DNA from: Casuarina equisetifolia
Taxonomy: Eukaryota > Streptophyta > Magnoliopsida > Fagales > Casuarinaceae
Assembly: GCA_028551475.1 (NCBI GenBank)
Contig: CM052355.1
Location: 11,396,129 to 11,460,128 of the forward strand
Direction: 5' to 3'
Length of the DNA: 64,000 bases
In this document: positions 12,740-24,718 of the stretch, in pieces
Numbering within the stretch: position 1 is the stretch's first letter
Layout: every line of letters starts with the position of its first letter
The notes under the pieces: model-generated
The model's input: the letters and a program-made list of their open reading frames with translations, nothing else
Database searches by the model: none
Told to the model about the DNA's origin: nothing
Made by a program: the position numbers and the translations under genes

Positions 12740-13646
12740 AACAATTACAATTAATAATAATATAACAAAATTACCAACACCAGATGGAATCCAAAGACCT
12801 GAGCCTTTGGGAGTAGGGGGACCTTAATGCCTTTGGGAGGAAGAATACTTATGCTAGACTTTTTAGGAGCTCTTGAGTTAGTCTTACAATTTTTTGTAGT
12901 CTTCCTTCCTTTTATGAGGGCAACATGTCAAGGGCCTATTGGATCAACAGGCGAGCACCCTCTGTGGAAGTTTTGTTAAGGCGCTCGTATATAATTTTAT
13001 GATTAGGAAATTGACTTAAGGTCTTTGATTTTTACATAATTTTTAACCTTAGACACAATATTGGATATGGTGTCTTTGATTTCTTCAACATCTAGCTTCT
13101 GGACTTAGAATTCATATCCAATCAACAATGGAAAAAGAAAATAAAAGAGTTGTGGTTGACAGTCACTCACTGCTAATCTTTCAGTTTGACTTTGATGGCT
13201 CTTCAAAGTCATGGGCGTGGACACATTATTTCAAGGGGAGAAGGACGTTGATGCATTAAGTTGTGAAGGTGAGAAAACATGTACTTTAAATGCTTGGCCC
13301 ACAACGTTTAGAGTGCTACCGCACGAATTGCAGTTGGCGTTCATTCAACTCAAGCGGCAACCTGATCATCCCTTCCAATCGGTAACCATCAATTGATCTT
13401 TATCATCGTTCAACCCATTCAAACACAGCATAAGCTTTTATCTTTTGTTAGCAACCAACTTTCATTACAAAAGGCTTTTCGTAAACATGGAAGGTCCCTA
13501 AACCCCCCACGCAAACTAAAATAAATTCCACCAGTACTTCAAGCGAAGCTTTAAGTTCATCACATCAAATTGAAAACGATTGATTTAGGGCATCCATTCA
13601 ATGTTTGAGAATAAAGCCTATAGAAGTAGTTTTAGGACCACATCTC
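12740..13646. repeat. Segmental duplication, copy A (left part)
   Basis: This non-coding segment is a diverged copy of 22500-23180. Shared words in the same order include gaccttaatgc, ggaagaatactt, agtcatgggcgtgg and gttgtg-aggtgagaaaa. Copy A is interrupted at 13647 by a copia element and resumes after it. Copy B lies directly upstream of the WSD acyltransferase gene, so copy A probably derives from an old duplication of that upstream region. No acyltransferase coding remnant is visible beside copy A. Confidence 0.75.
13377..13646. repeat. 270-bp direct repeat of host DNA, left copy, abutting the copia 5' LTR
   Basis: The 270 nt ending at the 5' LTR boundary recur at 19415-19684 with about 95% identity by eye. 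Shared words include aatcggtaaccatcaattga, aaaggcttttcgtaaacatgg and ttaagttcatcacatcaaa; both copies end in accacatctc. The right copy continues uninterrupted into the host segment, the left copy runs into the LTR. Confidence 0.93.
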
Positions 13647-14033
13647 TGTTAGGTTTGGAGTAAATTAGTAAGGATAATTATGTAACTACCATATTTGTAT
13701 TATGGGTAGTTTATAAGGGTTTCCCAATCTTATTCTATTTAGGTCTCCTAGTCCTATTTTATTTAGGTTTCCTTGGTACTTGTATAAAAAGAAACCTTAT
13801 GGGGAAACCTAGGTAAGAGGTTGAGAGTGATTAAGATAAAATAGAGGTTTTTCTGTAAGCACTGTAAGCCCTCCTCATCATAGTGAAGAATTGCTCCTTA
13901 GGTCGAAGATGTAGGGATTATCCCGAACCTCGTAATTTTTGTGTGTTCTTTACTTGACTAATATTCTCTTTGTGTGTGTGGTGAGATCCTGAGAGATTCT
14001 ATGAGTTTAAATTCACGGGTTTGTTTTCTAACA
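13647..14033 (+). repeat. 5' LTR of the copia element
   Basis: This LTR is 387 nt, starts TGTTAG and ends CTAACA. It is collinear with 19007-19393 with no indels noticed and about 7% substitutions by eye. A TATA-like cttgtataaaaag at about 13780 is the likely element promoter. Confidence 0.95.
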
Positions 14034-14900
14034 AACTGGTATCGGCGTCTAAGTTTCTAAATTAGGGCCAATGCTCGTTCTTTGTCAGGCAGTTAGCGGA
14101 AGAACGACTATTTTGATGTGTATTTAGCACACCGTACACAAGAGGGAAGCTGTCAACAAAGGCTTTGTTCCACGAAGCCTTTTGTCAAACACTTGATGTG
14201 TAACGCACGGAGGGAGAAGCTAAAATTGGTGTTTGAGGTACAGATTTTCTTCTCTAGCCTTCGTTTGTGTGATTTTTGACTTCTTTATGGTCAGAAAATC
14301 AATTGAAGTGTTGCGGGTTCTGTTGAACCTGTAAGCCCGAAAAGGAAAATTGCAATTTCTCTTTCGTTTGAGCGTTTCGTGGAGCGATTTTAAGTTCTAT
14401 AGACTTATTAGAAGCCGATCTATTGATTGGTGTTCTTGTTTCGTTGGAAACCGCTTTGGAACAGCGGTAATCAGAGGAGAAAGGTGGCTACAACAACAAA
14501 AACGGGTTCTATTAACCTAGAGTTAACCCAATCACCGGGTCAAAGTTTAACCCGTTGACCAGGTCAAAGTTTGACTTGTTGACTGTTGACCAAATCTGAA
14601 GACCTGACCCAGCCCAGATCCAAACCCGATTTGTCAACCCGGTCCAGCTGTCCGTTGACCAACTGAGCATTGACTTTGACCGTTAATCATTGACTTTGAC
14701 CGGATAGAATTTTCAGGTGATTTTTGTGTCAATTTTTTACAATATTTTTCTGTGATTTTTTAGGAGATATTTAATTATTTTTGGGCATAATCATAGGGGT
14801 ATTTTGGTCAATTTGATTGGCATTTGTTGAGGGGTATTTTGGTAATTTTACACTTTTAATTTCTATTTGAGGGAGAAGTCAAAAAGGAGTTTATTTTGTT

Positions 14901-17900
14901 ATGATGGATGATATGAATACTTCTGGTAAAGGTATGACCATGTTAAATTCATCTAATTTCTAAACTTGGAAGTCACGAATAGAAGATTACTTGATTAGTA
15001 GAGATCTGTATGATGCTGTGGAAGGAGATTCTGTTAGGCCTGAGAAGCTGACTAATAAAGAGTGGGAGAAGTTAAATAAGAAAATTGTCTCTCAAATTAG
15101 ACAATTTGCTAATGACAATATTTATCACCATATTGCATATAAAACTAAAGCTAGTGAGTTATGGAAGAAGCTTAAGGCTCTCTATGAACGTAAGACTCCT
15201 CAGAATAAGGTTTCCTTACTCAAGAGGTTAATTAACTTGAAGTACAAGGTAGGACGGCCGATGACAGAGTTCTTAAGTGAGTTTAAGTCTTTGGTGAATC
15301 AGTTAGCGACAATAAAGATTGTTCTAGATGATGAATTACATGCAATGTTATTGTTGAGTAACTTACCTAATAGCTGGTAGACATTGGTAGTTACTCGCAC
15401 AAACTCAGCTCCGGGTGGCATTCTAAGTATGAAGTCAGTCCATGAAGGTTTGCTTAATGAAGAAACCAAAATAATTGAGCAAGGAGCACATGGACATACA
15501 GAAGTATTGGTTACAGAAAGGAGAGGGAGAAACATATATATAAACAGAAATAGAGACAGAAGCAAGAGTAGAGGTAGAAGCAAGAGTAGAGTACTAAATT
15601 TTGATAGATCACGTGGAGTCTCATGTTCAAGGAAAGATGTCAAGTGCTATCATTGTGGTAAGTCTGGCCATTATAAGAGAGACTGCAAAATACTTAAGGA
15701 AGAAGAATCAAGGAATAGAGAAAAGGAAGTTGAAAAAGATACAGTGGCAACTACATCCGGTATTGGGGATATTATGATCTTTTGTGATTCTTATATCAAC
15801 ATCTCATGTCAAGTTTCGTCTTGGATTGTTGACACAGGTGCCTCTTTTCATGTTACCCCACATGAAAGGTTCTTCACATCTTATTCAGGTGGTGATTTTA
15901 GGTGTGTTAGCTTGGGAAATAATGCACAGGCAAAAATAGTTGGCATTGGAGATGTAGTCTTAGAAACTAGTGTTGGATGTAAACTAGTTCTGAAGAATGT
16001 CAGACATGTCCCTAAGATTTGTTTCAACTTGATCTTTACTGGTGTCCTTAATGATGAGGGATATGATAACTACTTTGGTGGCGGTAAATGGAAACTTAGT
16101 AGAGGTTCTCTTATACTTACAAAAGGGCAAAAGGTCAGTAATCTTTACAAGACTAAAGCTAGTATTCAGAAAGGCAAGGTAAATGTGGTGGAAGATAATC
16201 ACATATAGCTATGGCACAAGCAACTTGGACATCTCAGTGAGAATGGACTTCAGCATTTGATAAAGAGCAAAATCATATCAGGAGTCAGTGGTGTTGATTT
16301 GCAGTTGAAGCCTTGTAATCATTGCTTAGCTGGAAAGCAACGTAGAGTCTCATTTTGGAGAGGAGTCCCGTCTGGAAGAAAACATGTCATTGATTTGATT
16401 TATTCAGATGTGTGTATGTTGAAGGTGAAAACTCTTGGTGGCACTATATATTTTGTTACCTTCATTGATGATCATTCTAAAAAGGTATGAGCTTACGTAC
16501 TGAAGACTAAGGATCAGGTTTTGGAGGTCTTCAAACAGTTTCATGCTATGGTTGAGAGAGCAACTTGAAGGAAACTAAAGTGCATCTGTGCAGATAATGG
16601 AGGTGAATACAGAGGGCCGTTTGAAGAATATTGCAAAACTCAGGGTATTAGGCTTGAGAAGACAGTTCCTAAAACTTCAAAGCATAATGGGGTTGCAGAA
16701 CGGATGAACAGAACTATTGTTGAGAGAATCAGGTGTATGCTTTCACATTCTGGATTATCTCAGTCATTTTGGGGTGAAGCTATGTGTACTGTAGTAGATC
16801 TTATTAACCTGTCTCCTTCAATTTCATTAGAAGGTGATCTACCTGAGAGAGTATGGACTGGCAAGGAGGTTTCGTTCAAGCACTTGAGAGTATTTGGTTG
16901 TAGGGTGTTTGTTCACATTCCTAAAGACGAGAGAAACAAGCTTGATAATAAAACTCGAGATTGCATCTTCTTGGTCTATGAACATGATGTTTTTGGATAC
17001 AGATTGTAGGATCCAGCTGCAAAGAAATTGATTAGAAGCAGAGATGTTATCTTATTTGAAAATCAAACTATTGAAGATCTTAAAAAGACTAAAAAGCCAA
17101 GAGTTGTTGATGAAAATCTTAAGGATATAATCCCACATTCTTCTTCCCCAATAAGTGCACATGAAGGGGGAACTACACAGGAAGAGCCACTTGAGAATGT
17201 AGCAAGTGAAGAAGTTTCTGAAACTCCAATTGTTGAAGAATCTGAAGGACATGTTGATAATCATTCAATTGAGTCATCAACCCAGCCCCCAGTGAGAATA
17301 TCTAGTAGAAAGCGTCAAACTTTGATGAAATATCCACCATATGAGTACTTGATGCTAACTGATGGGGGAGAACCGCAATGCTATGAGGAAGCTAATGAAT
17401 GTGAGCACAAGAAAGAGTGGAAGAAAGCTATGCGAGAGGAGATGAATTCATTGCGGGAAAACCACACTTATGATCTTATGACATTGCCTAAAGGTAAAAG
17501 AGCACTTAAAAATAAGTGAATGTACAAGTTAAAGTCAGAAAAGAATAATCCACTACCAAAGTATAAGGTGCGGTTAGTTGTGAAGGGTTATGGTCAAAAG
17601 AAAGGTATTGACTTTGAGGAGATTTTCTTTCCTATGGTGAGGATGTCTTCAATCAGAGTTATTCTTGGTTTGGCTGCTAGATTGAACTTGGAAGTAGAAC
17701 AACTTGATGTGAAGATTACATTCCTTCATGGAGACTTGAAGGAAGAGATTTATATGGAGCAACCTAAGGGCTTCATAGAGAAGGGTAAAGAGAATCTTGT
17801 ATGTCGAATGAAGAAAAGCTTGTATGGTCTAAAACAAGCACTTTGTCAGTGGTACAAGAAGTTTGAGTCATCCATGTTACAACACAGTTATAACAAGACC

Positions 17901-18929
17901 AGCTCAGATCATTGTGTGTTTGTGAAGCACTTTCCAGGTAGTGATTTTGTCATCCTACTCTTATATGTTGATGATATGTTGATTGTTGGCTAGGACATTA
18001 AGAAGATTGTTGAACTGAAGAAGGATTTAGGCAAATCTTTAGCGATGAAAGATTTGAGACTGGTAAAGCGAATCCTTGGTATGGAAGTTAAATGCGACAC
18101 AGAACACAGAAAGTTATGGCTATCTCATAAGAAATATATAGAGAAGATACTTAAGAGATTTGACATAGACAAAGCAAAAGCAGTAAGTACTCCACTTGTA
18201 AGTTATTTCAAGCTAAGTAAGGAGTAGAAGCCTGAAAGTAATAGTGATGTTGAGTATATGAAGAAAACACCTTAGGCATCTGCAATTGGTAGCTTGATGT
18301 ATGTTGCAGTAAGCACTAGACCAGATATTGCTCATGTAGTTGGAGTAGTTAGTCATTTTCTTTTAGATCCTGGAAAAATGCATTGGGAAGCTGTGAAGTG
18401 GATACTCAGGTACCTTAAAGGAACTCCTAAGTTATGTTTGTGTTTTGGTAATGATGAGCTTGTATTGGTTGGATACACAGATGCAGATATGGCTGGTGAC
18501 CATGATGGGAGGAGATCTACAATAGGGTACATGCTCACCTTCACAGGGGGAGCAGTTTCATGGCAGTCTAGGCTACAAGATTGTGTTGCTTTGTCTACAA
18601 CAAAAGCAGAGTATGTAGCAATCACTGAGGGTGGAAAAGAAGTTTTGTGGATGAAGACGTTTCTTCAAGAACTTGGCATAAAACAAGGAATGGTTATCCT
18701 TTATAGTGACAACCAAAGCTCCATCCACCTCAGTAAAAACACGTAATCTCATTTAAGGTCTAAGCACATTAATATCAGATATCATTGAATTAGAGATGTA
18801 TTAGAATCCAAGTAGTTAGATCTTGTGAAGATTCACACTGATGATAATGGAGCAAATATGTTGACGAAGCCGCTGACAAGAGACAAGCTAGAGATTTGTC
18901 AACAGGTTGCTGGAATGGACTCCAAGTAG
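14901..18929 (+). pseudogene. Copia gag-pol reading frame with 13 in-frame stops
   Basis: One frame runs from the ATG at 14901 to a terminal stop at 18927 (1343 codons), with no frameshift. Domains in order: gag, ending in a CCHC zinc knuckle at 15645-15686; protease with DTGA at 15831-15842; integrase about 16200-16990 (zinc-binding part, then catalytic core, DNGGEY visible); reverse transcriptase about 17400-18000 with YVDD near 17967; RNase H about 18440-18750. In-frame stops begin at 14961, 15378, 16206, 16488, 16566, 17007, 17517, 17991, 18225, 18273, 18744, 18786 and 18813. At least 16488, 17007, 17517 and 18786 fall where relatives have Trp. The element cannot make its polyprotein. Confidence 0.93.
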
Positions 18930-19006
18930 AGTCAAGTCTAGGGAGCAATGTTCTTTCTCTTATGGTGCAGGGATGTTGCACTAATGTTACTCCAAAAGGA
19001 GGAAAT

Positions 19007-19393
19007 TGTTATGTTTGGAGTAAATTAATAAGGGTAATTATGTAACTACTATATTTGTATTATGGGTATTTTACAAGGGTTTCCCAATCTTATTCTATTT
19101 AAGTCTCTTAGTCCTATTCTATTTAGGTTTCCTTGGTACTTGTATAAAAGGAAACCTTACAGGGAAACCTAGGTAGGAGGTTGAGAATGATTGAGAGAAA
19201 ATAGAGGTTTTTCTGTAAGCACTGTAAGCCCTCCTTATCATAGTGAAGAATTACTCCTTAGGCCGGGGATGTAGGGATTATCCCGAACCTCGTAATTTTT
19301 GTGTGTTCTTTACTTGACTAATATTCTCTTTGTGTGTGCAGTGAGATCCTGAGAGATTCCGTGAGTTTAGATTCATGGATTTGTTTTCTAACA
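19007..19393 (+). repeat. 3' LTR of the copia element
   Basis: This 387-nt LTR directly follows the polypurine tract. Its first six bases are TGTTAT where the 5' LTR has TGTTAG, and it ends CTAACA. It is followed by a 20-nt host fragment (19394-19413), then by the second copy of the 270-bp flank. Confidence 0.95.
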
Positions 19394-20010
19394 CAACATA
19401 AGCTTTTATCTTTTAATCGGTAACCATCAATTGATCTTTATCATTGTTCAACCCACTCAAACACAACATAAGCTTTTATCTTTCGTTAGCAACCAACTTT
19501 CATTACAAAAGGCTTTTCGTAAACATGGAGGGTCCCTAAACCCCCCACGCGAACCAAAATAAATTCCACCAATACTTCAAGTAGAGCTTTAAGTTCATCA
19601 CATCAAACTGAAAACGATTGATTTAGGGCATCCATTCAATGTTCGAGGATAAAGCCTATAAAAGTAGTTTTGGGACCACATCTCCCCGTCAATCGAAGCT
19701 TGGAAAATTTTAAAAACTTATGGATTGAACTCATAAAACGTAGAGAAGTTCTAGAAACTACATAAACCTTTATCTTATCTTAAAAAGGAGAGAATTAGTT
19801 GGTGTTTAACGCGTTTGTAAACAAATCGCTTACCTCTCACTTGCATATTCTTTTATCTTCCTTTTGTAAGCAATGAGAAAGGAAACAACGAATATAATAA
19901 GAGGAAAGGAGGAACAGGGGAAGTTAGAAGTTCCACTATGATGAAATAGGTAAATTTTATTTTTACTTTGGAACTTGAGTAGAGAAATACACGCCAAACA
20001 TGGAAATGTC
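19394..20010. repeat. Segmental duplication, copy A (right part), including the second 270-bp flank copy
   Basis: 19394-19413 is a 20-nt fragment repeated at 19464-19483. 19415-19684 is the right copy of the 270-bp direct repeat. From 19685 the sequence continues as the diverged counterpart of 23900-24170: aaaacgtagagaagtt, ttggtgtt and gggaagttagaagtt occur in the same order in both. Copy A is therefore continuous across the insertion apart from the copia element and the extra flank copy. Confidence 0.8.
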
Positions 20011-20432
20011 CGAGGGGCCATTTTGCATTCCCTCCAAACGTAGAATAACAGTCATTGCTTTGCACCAAATCAGAAAAGTGCTTTACAAAGAAGAAAAACT
20101 GAGTAATGAAACGGCTATCAAACACAAAAACTTATTACAAAAAATGGCTACAAAGAATGCTACTCAATTGTTCTACTTCATACAAAACCAGATAATGGTG
20201 ATTATCAAGAGAAGATGGTGATGTTCTGCTCCTTACGCTTGGTCAACCGTGGAGTGATCGAGTTGCTTTTCTCTTGGGAGCACAATTTTCGTTTTTACAT
20301 TACCAAGCTGGTGAAAGAGAAGGCTCCTCTACTTGTTTTCTCTTCTAAAATGTGCTTGTTGACTCCACCGCGACTACCACGTAATCAAAGTGAAACACTT
20401 CGTGCCTCATCCAGGTCTATTATTGAACATCC
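20011..20432. other. Unassigned non-coding stretch
   Basis: Similarity to copy B fades here. Short open frames on both strands match nothing I know. The right end may belong to the LTR of the adjacent minus-strand copia remnant, whose polypurine-like aaggagga and LTR-like start are at about 20425-20440 on the minus strand. Confidence 0.45.
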
Positions 20433-21420
20433 TCCTTAAGTTGGGGTCAATTAAAGTTTGAGACCTGGATTTGGAGAGGAAGTAATAATGTTGTTTCACA
20501 TACAAAGGTTTTGTCAATATGTCCATTACTTGTTCCAATATTTCTACATGGTGCTATTTCAATGAGTTCGTTTTAATCCTCTCTCAAATAAAGTGATAAT
20601 ATATTTTAATATAGTTCGTGTGCTAATATTCTACAAAAATCCCCACAATCTTTATGACAAATTTATGATCAAAATACATGATCACTAGTAATAGTATCTA
20701 GATTCCAAAATCACAAATGAGTCCAACTAATCAGATGATCTCGCAAGTTGTGTTTGCCACCATATTTGGCCTCCATAGATGATAAGTATGCAATAGATTG
20801 TTTCTTGTTATTCCATAAGATCAACAAAACCCTAATCATGATGCAATAACTAGTCATTGATCTCCCATCATTTTACACTTCGCCGTATAAGTCACAATAT
20901 GCTTACATCTAAAATCTCCCACGTGATAGAAGAAACAAACCCATACCCAACCACCCCTTGAGTTATCTCACTGCTCAAAAGGTTGCATCCCAATGTGAAT
21001 GTTTGGATGCATGTATAAATTGACTAAAGATGTGTACTAGATAAGCTATATTAGGGCATGTCATATTTAAATAAATGAGCTTATTAATCATATGTTAATA
21101 CTATGCATTGTAAACAAGAAGTGGGTCATTTATCTTTGATGAAAATCCTCCATTGAATTCATGACTAAACAATTTAAGATTCTATTTCATAGGACTCCTT
21201 GTTGGCTTCAACCCTAAAAGCCTATTTTTGACACTAATTCCAAAATGTATTCTTGTTGACTCAAGTAAATCCCAGTATCATCTTTAAGGACCTTAGTTCT
21301 AAGAAAATACTCAACATTTCCTAAGTTCTTAATATGAAATGTTGCATGCAAATGATTCTTCAAATCCGTTACTTCATATGTTTCATCCTAGTGATCAAGA
21401 GCATACTTCTACATTAAGAC
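20433..21420 (-). pseudogene. Ty1/copia pol remnant (end of RT to end of RNase H)
   Basis: Read on the minus strand from about 21,410 downward, a broken copia pol can be followed: the post-catalytic RT part (a stretch ending FHIKNLGNVEYFLRTKVL, then an SQQEYI motif), a degraded RNase H region, and the C-terminal part with DILTKPLYVKQHYYFL near 20,480. Many stops and frame changes separate these blocks. It is oriented opposite to the full-length copia element and is clearly a different, older insertion. The gag, integrase and left LTR are missing. Confidence 0.8.
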
Positions 21421-21639
21421 CACATACAATACTAAGTCAAATCAACAATAGCCTCATCTAATCACCAAGCATGCAGTATATATAAATTTTTAGTTGTTTG
21501 GTGTATCTTCCTTACATTAACAAATCTATTTTTGATAAGCTTCCTAATAGCCATAAGAGTAACAACTTTTAAACTAGAAATGTATTTAAAAATGTTGTCA
21601 TTCTTTTCCTTTTAGATAGTACAAACGAGGCAAAAATAT

Positions 21640-22200
21640 ATTTAAAGTTGTTTTGAAAGTCTTCCTTTTTGCATAGCGAAGAAGCTAGCTAATTCTTGCA
21701 GCCCATGAAAGTTTGGATGGCCATATATTGAGCATAGTCTCCAAACATTTTCATATTTGCTATTTAGTATGAGCACCTCATAAAGATGTGGTCTTTGGAC
21801 TTGTTTGACATGTGGCATAGGCAACAATTCTTATCTCTAGACACTCCAAGAAACTAAAGTCTGTCCTTTGCCATGAGTTAATCTTTATAGTAAGCCATAG
21901 TAATATAGACTAGTAAGGAATTGCATACTTGTACCATAAAATTGCATACCCATCCACTTTAGGACCCTAAGGAGTAATAGTCTTCCAAGTAGAATTAATT
22001 GAAGTACTTCCATTAGTTGAAGCAATCGACATATGTTTGAACAAAACATTGACTTGAAGGAAAGTATAGAAATTGAGCCTCCATACTCACTAGGCGAAGT
22101 TGGACATTTATTTTCCTCTATAAATATTTGCTTAGTAGTGTATGTACTCTCATGTTGGAATAGGAAATTTATCCTTCCATTTTTATACATCTCATTTGCC
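21640..22200 (-). pseudogene. LINE-like remnant (reverse-transcriptase zinc-binding, zf-RVT region)
   Basis: On the minus strand around 21,950-21,770 the reading gives ILWYKYAIP, then LLWLTIK, LMAKDRL and NCCLCHMSNKSKDHIFMRCS, across frame changes. This is the pattern of the zf-RVT domain at the C-terminal end of plant non-LTR retrotransposon proteins: a hydrophobic W-rich lead, then a CxxC-x(n)-HxFxxC finger. No reverse-transcriptase core is recognisable. 21421-21640 shows nothing assignable. Confidence 0.65.
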
Positions 22201-22499
22201 TTTTCATTTTCTAACAGCAGTGCCCGCTCGATGAGATTATTTTAGCCCAATTCTTCACATTTTCCCATCCCACTGATGAAAATAGTAATCAATTTTGTAA
22301 AGAAAGATCAATAATGTTAAGAAACCATTCTAGTAGAAACAATGAAACTGCTTGGTATAAATCTGCGAAGAATGGTACATAGTCTTACAAATACAAGAAC
22401 CGGATATGGAGTTCTTAAAGAATCAGGAAAAAGTTACCGTGAAGAACTACAATAAAGGCTTTACATATTATGTTGGGCATAGAAAGAGCTATAGTAATC

Positions 22500-24170
22500 T
22501 ACAACAACATATATTCAACAAATAATAGTATAAAAGTTTACCGATAAACCAAGCCATAAGCTTCAACAATAAGTCGACCTTAATGCATCGCCTTTGGAAG
22601 GAAGAATACTTGTGCTGAACCTGTTAGTAGTTCTTAACTTACAGTTTTCTGTAATCTTCTGCCCTTTCATAAAGGTTGTATGTCTGGGGCTTATTATTAA
22701 ATGAGGTAAGCACCCCAGGCGAAAGTTCTGTTATCCACTCGTACATGATATTATGATTAAGAAGTCGACTTGGGGCCTCCCATTTGAGCAAGATTTTATT
22801 CTAGGACACAAGATTAGATAACATCAGGCTACTGGACTAGCACTTCATATCCAGTAAGACGTGGGAAAAGAAAAGGACAAAGAGGTAGTTGGCAGGTCAC
22901 TTGCTGACATCTTTCAGCTTCAGACTTTGTATGTTGGATATTAAATGAGTCATGGGCGTGGGTGTATTATTTCTAACAGAGAAGACGTGGACGCATTTAG
23001 TTGTGCAGTTGAGAAAACTTGGACCTTTAAATGCTCAACAGACCCGTAAGTAATCTATGAAAATCTGCCGTCTTCATTCAATTCCGGCGACTAGTTGATT
23101 ATTATCGTCACTTTCATTGGCTAGGGCCTTGTAATTTTGCGCCACCGATCATTATCATTATTCAAACCATGTTTAAGATGAGGGTGAGAAATCCTATCTT
23201 ACTAAGGAATCTATTAAAAATATTTTTTATAAAATAATGAGTTCTGTCACTTAATATTTAAAGTTACATATAAGTTATTTTTTATAAAATATAACATGGT
23301 ATTAAAAACTAACTTTTACCTTAGCACTCCTATAAATATAAATCAAATATTTGTACACAAAAAGTAATACTGCACCATAGTTTAGATTGGACTATTACAA
23401 TGAGAGGATGTGTAAAATAAATAATATAGGGTTGTCCTACATTGCTAAGGTATTCCTTAATACTCTTATAAGCTCTTATTGATTTGAACTCATGCATTGA
23501 TCACGCGATATGAATATTATATGATGATCCAATAATTTAACTATTATAATAAAAAAAATATGTTAAGATACGAATAATAAATTTCAAACTGTTAAGAATA
23601 TATTAAGATTCTTACTTATAAAATAATAAATTTTATTATTTAATATCTTAAAATTTTAAGTTAAATATTATCATTTCCTATAAAATCTAATAAACCAAGT
23701 CTAATACAGCACAGAGAATTTTGTTTTGGGAAGCAAAGCCACTTTCGTTACAAAAGGCTCACCGGAAACATGAAGGGTCCCAAAATAAACTCAACCACTA
23801 GTTCAAGCTCACCAAACTACTCAGCATTAACTTCAGCAGACTAAAACTGATAACATACATTCAATGAGGATGCAGTCAATAGATTTGGTTTCGAGATCAC
23901 AGCTCCTGACAATCCAGCATGGGAAATTAAAAAACTTGTGATTAAACTCGTAAAACGTAGAGAAGTTTTAAAAACTACACAAAACATTTATCTAAAAGGG
24001 AGGAAATTCATTGGTGTTCTAAAAAAGACATGATTTTTTGCCTTCCTTTTCTGGGATATGAACTAGGGAAACGACGAATATAGTGAATGGAAAAGAGTAT
24101 CGGGGGAAGTTAGAAGTTGCACTTTGATGAAAGATCGTAAATCTTTGACTCTGCTGCCAGAAATTTGTTA
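22500..24170. repeat. Segmental duplication, copy B, upstream of the WSD gene
   Basis: 22500-23180 matches copy A left (12740-13380), and 23700-24170 matches copy A around the copia insertion and beyond. Landmarks are ggaagaatactt, gagtcatgggcgtgg, ttacaaaaggct, aaaacgtagagaagtt and gggaagttagaagtt. Copy B lacks the copia element. It carries a private AT-rich insert at about 23185-23700 without recognisable ends. Copy divergence is high, so the duplication is older than the copia insertion. Confidence 0.75.
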
Positions 24171-24612
24171 GCTGGAGCCATGTGGGGTTCTTCCGCTGCG
24201 AAAAAGTATGCATCCCCGCAACTGTGTATGGGATAGAACCAGGGTAAGTATGACACAAACTTAAAACTTATGAAGTGCACGGTTGTCGTTCTGTAGTGGA
24301 CAATTATTGCTGCGTTGTTTTCTTCCTTGAATTGGTCAAACCATTTGGTGAACAGCAACGGTTGCTGTCACTTTATTGCTTCTAATCAAATTAGGGGTGT
24401 GATTTTCTCAACCAAGAGATGTTGATTTCATCCAAATCTGAAGGGTTTTCCAATCATTAGTGGAACTGATATTGATACAGGATAATTAGGGAGCTCTCGA
24501 AGTTACTTGATTCCCTACTTACCTGTTGAAACTTGAAGGCAAAAGGCAGTTTGGTTCCTAAATGTCACTCGTAATTATCTGGAAATTATTGGGCTACTTT
24601 CTATGCTCTTCC

Positions 24613-24619
24613 TATAAAT
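24613..24619 (+). promoter_or_regulatory. TATA box candidate of the WSD gene
   Basis: TATAAAT lies 106 nt upstream of the WSD start codon, giving a plausible 5' UTR of about 70-75 nt. The rest of 24171-24718 is non-coding and presumably promoter. Confidence 0.55.
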
Positions 24620-24718
24620 TGAGAACAGCTTCTTGAGCCTCACATCTCTTCCTACCGGCTAAGAAAGAAGACCAGAGAAATATAATACCATTTGTCATTG
24701 TAGGTAAAGCTTGGCATA

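Larger units (their letters stand above)
13647..19393 (+). mobile_element. Ty1/copia LTR retrotransposon, Tork/Tnt1-like, degenerate
   Basis: This is a full-length 5.7-kb element: two 387-bp LTRs bounded by the inverted repeat TGTTAG/CTAACA (the right LTR begins TGTTAT). A tRNA-iMet type primer binding site, tggtatcgg, lies at 14037. A polypurine tract, AAAAGGAGGAAA, at 18994-19005 abuts the 3' LTR. The internal region reads gag-protease-integrase-RT-RNase H in one frame, the copia order. The wording of RT and RNase H (YVDDMLIVG, YTDADMAGD, DIAHVVGVVS) resembles the Tnt1 lineage. The LTRs differ at roughly 28 of 387 positions by my hand count, mostly transitions, so this is not a recent insertion. 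No 5-bp target duplication is present; the outer flanks are atctc and caaca. Confidence 0.95.

Noticed and set aside
13642-19398. 5-bp target-site duplication around the copia element
   Set aside because: The flanking pentamers atctc and caaca do not match; the only flank repeat is the 270-bp one.
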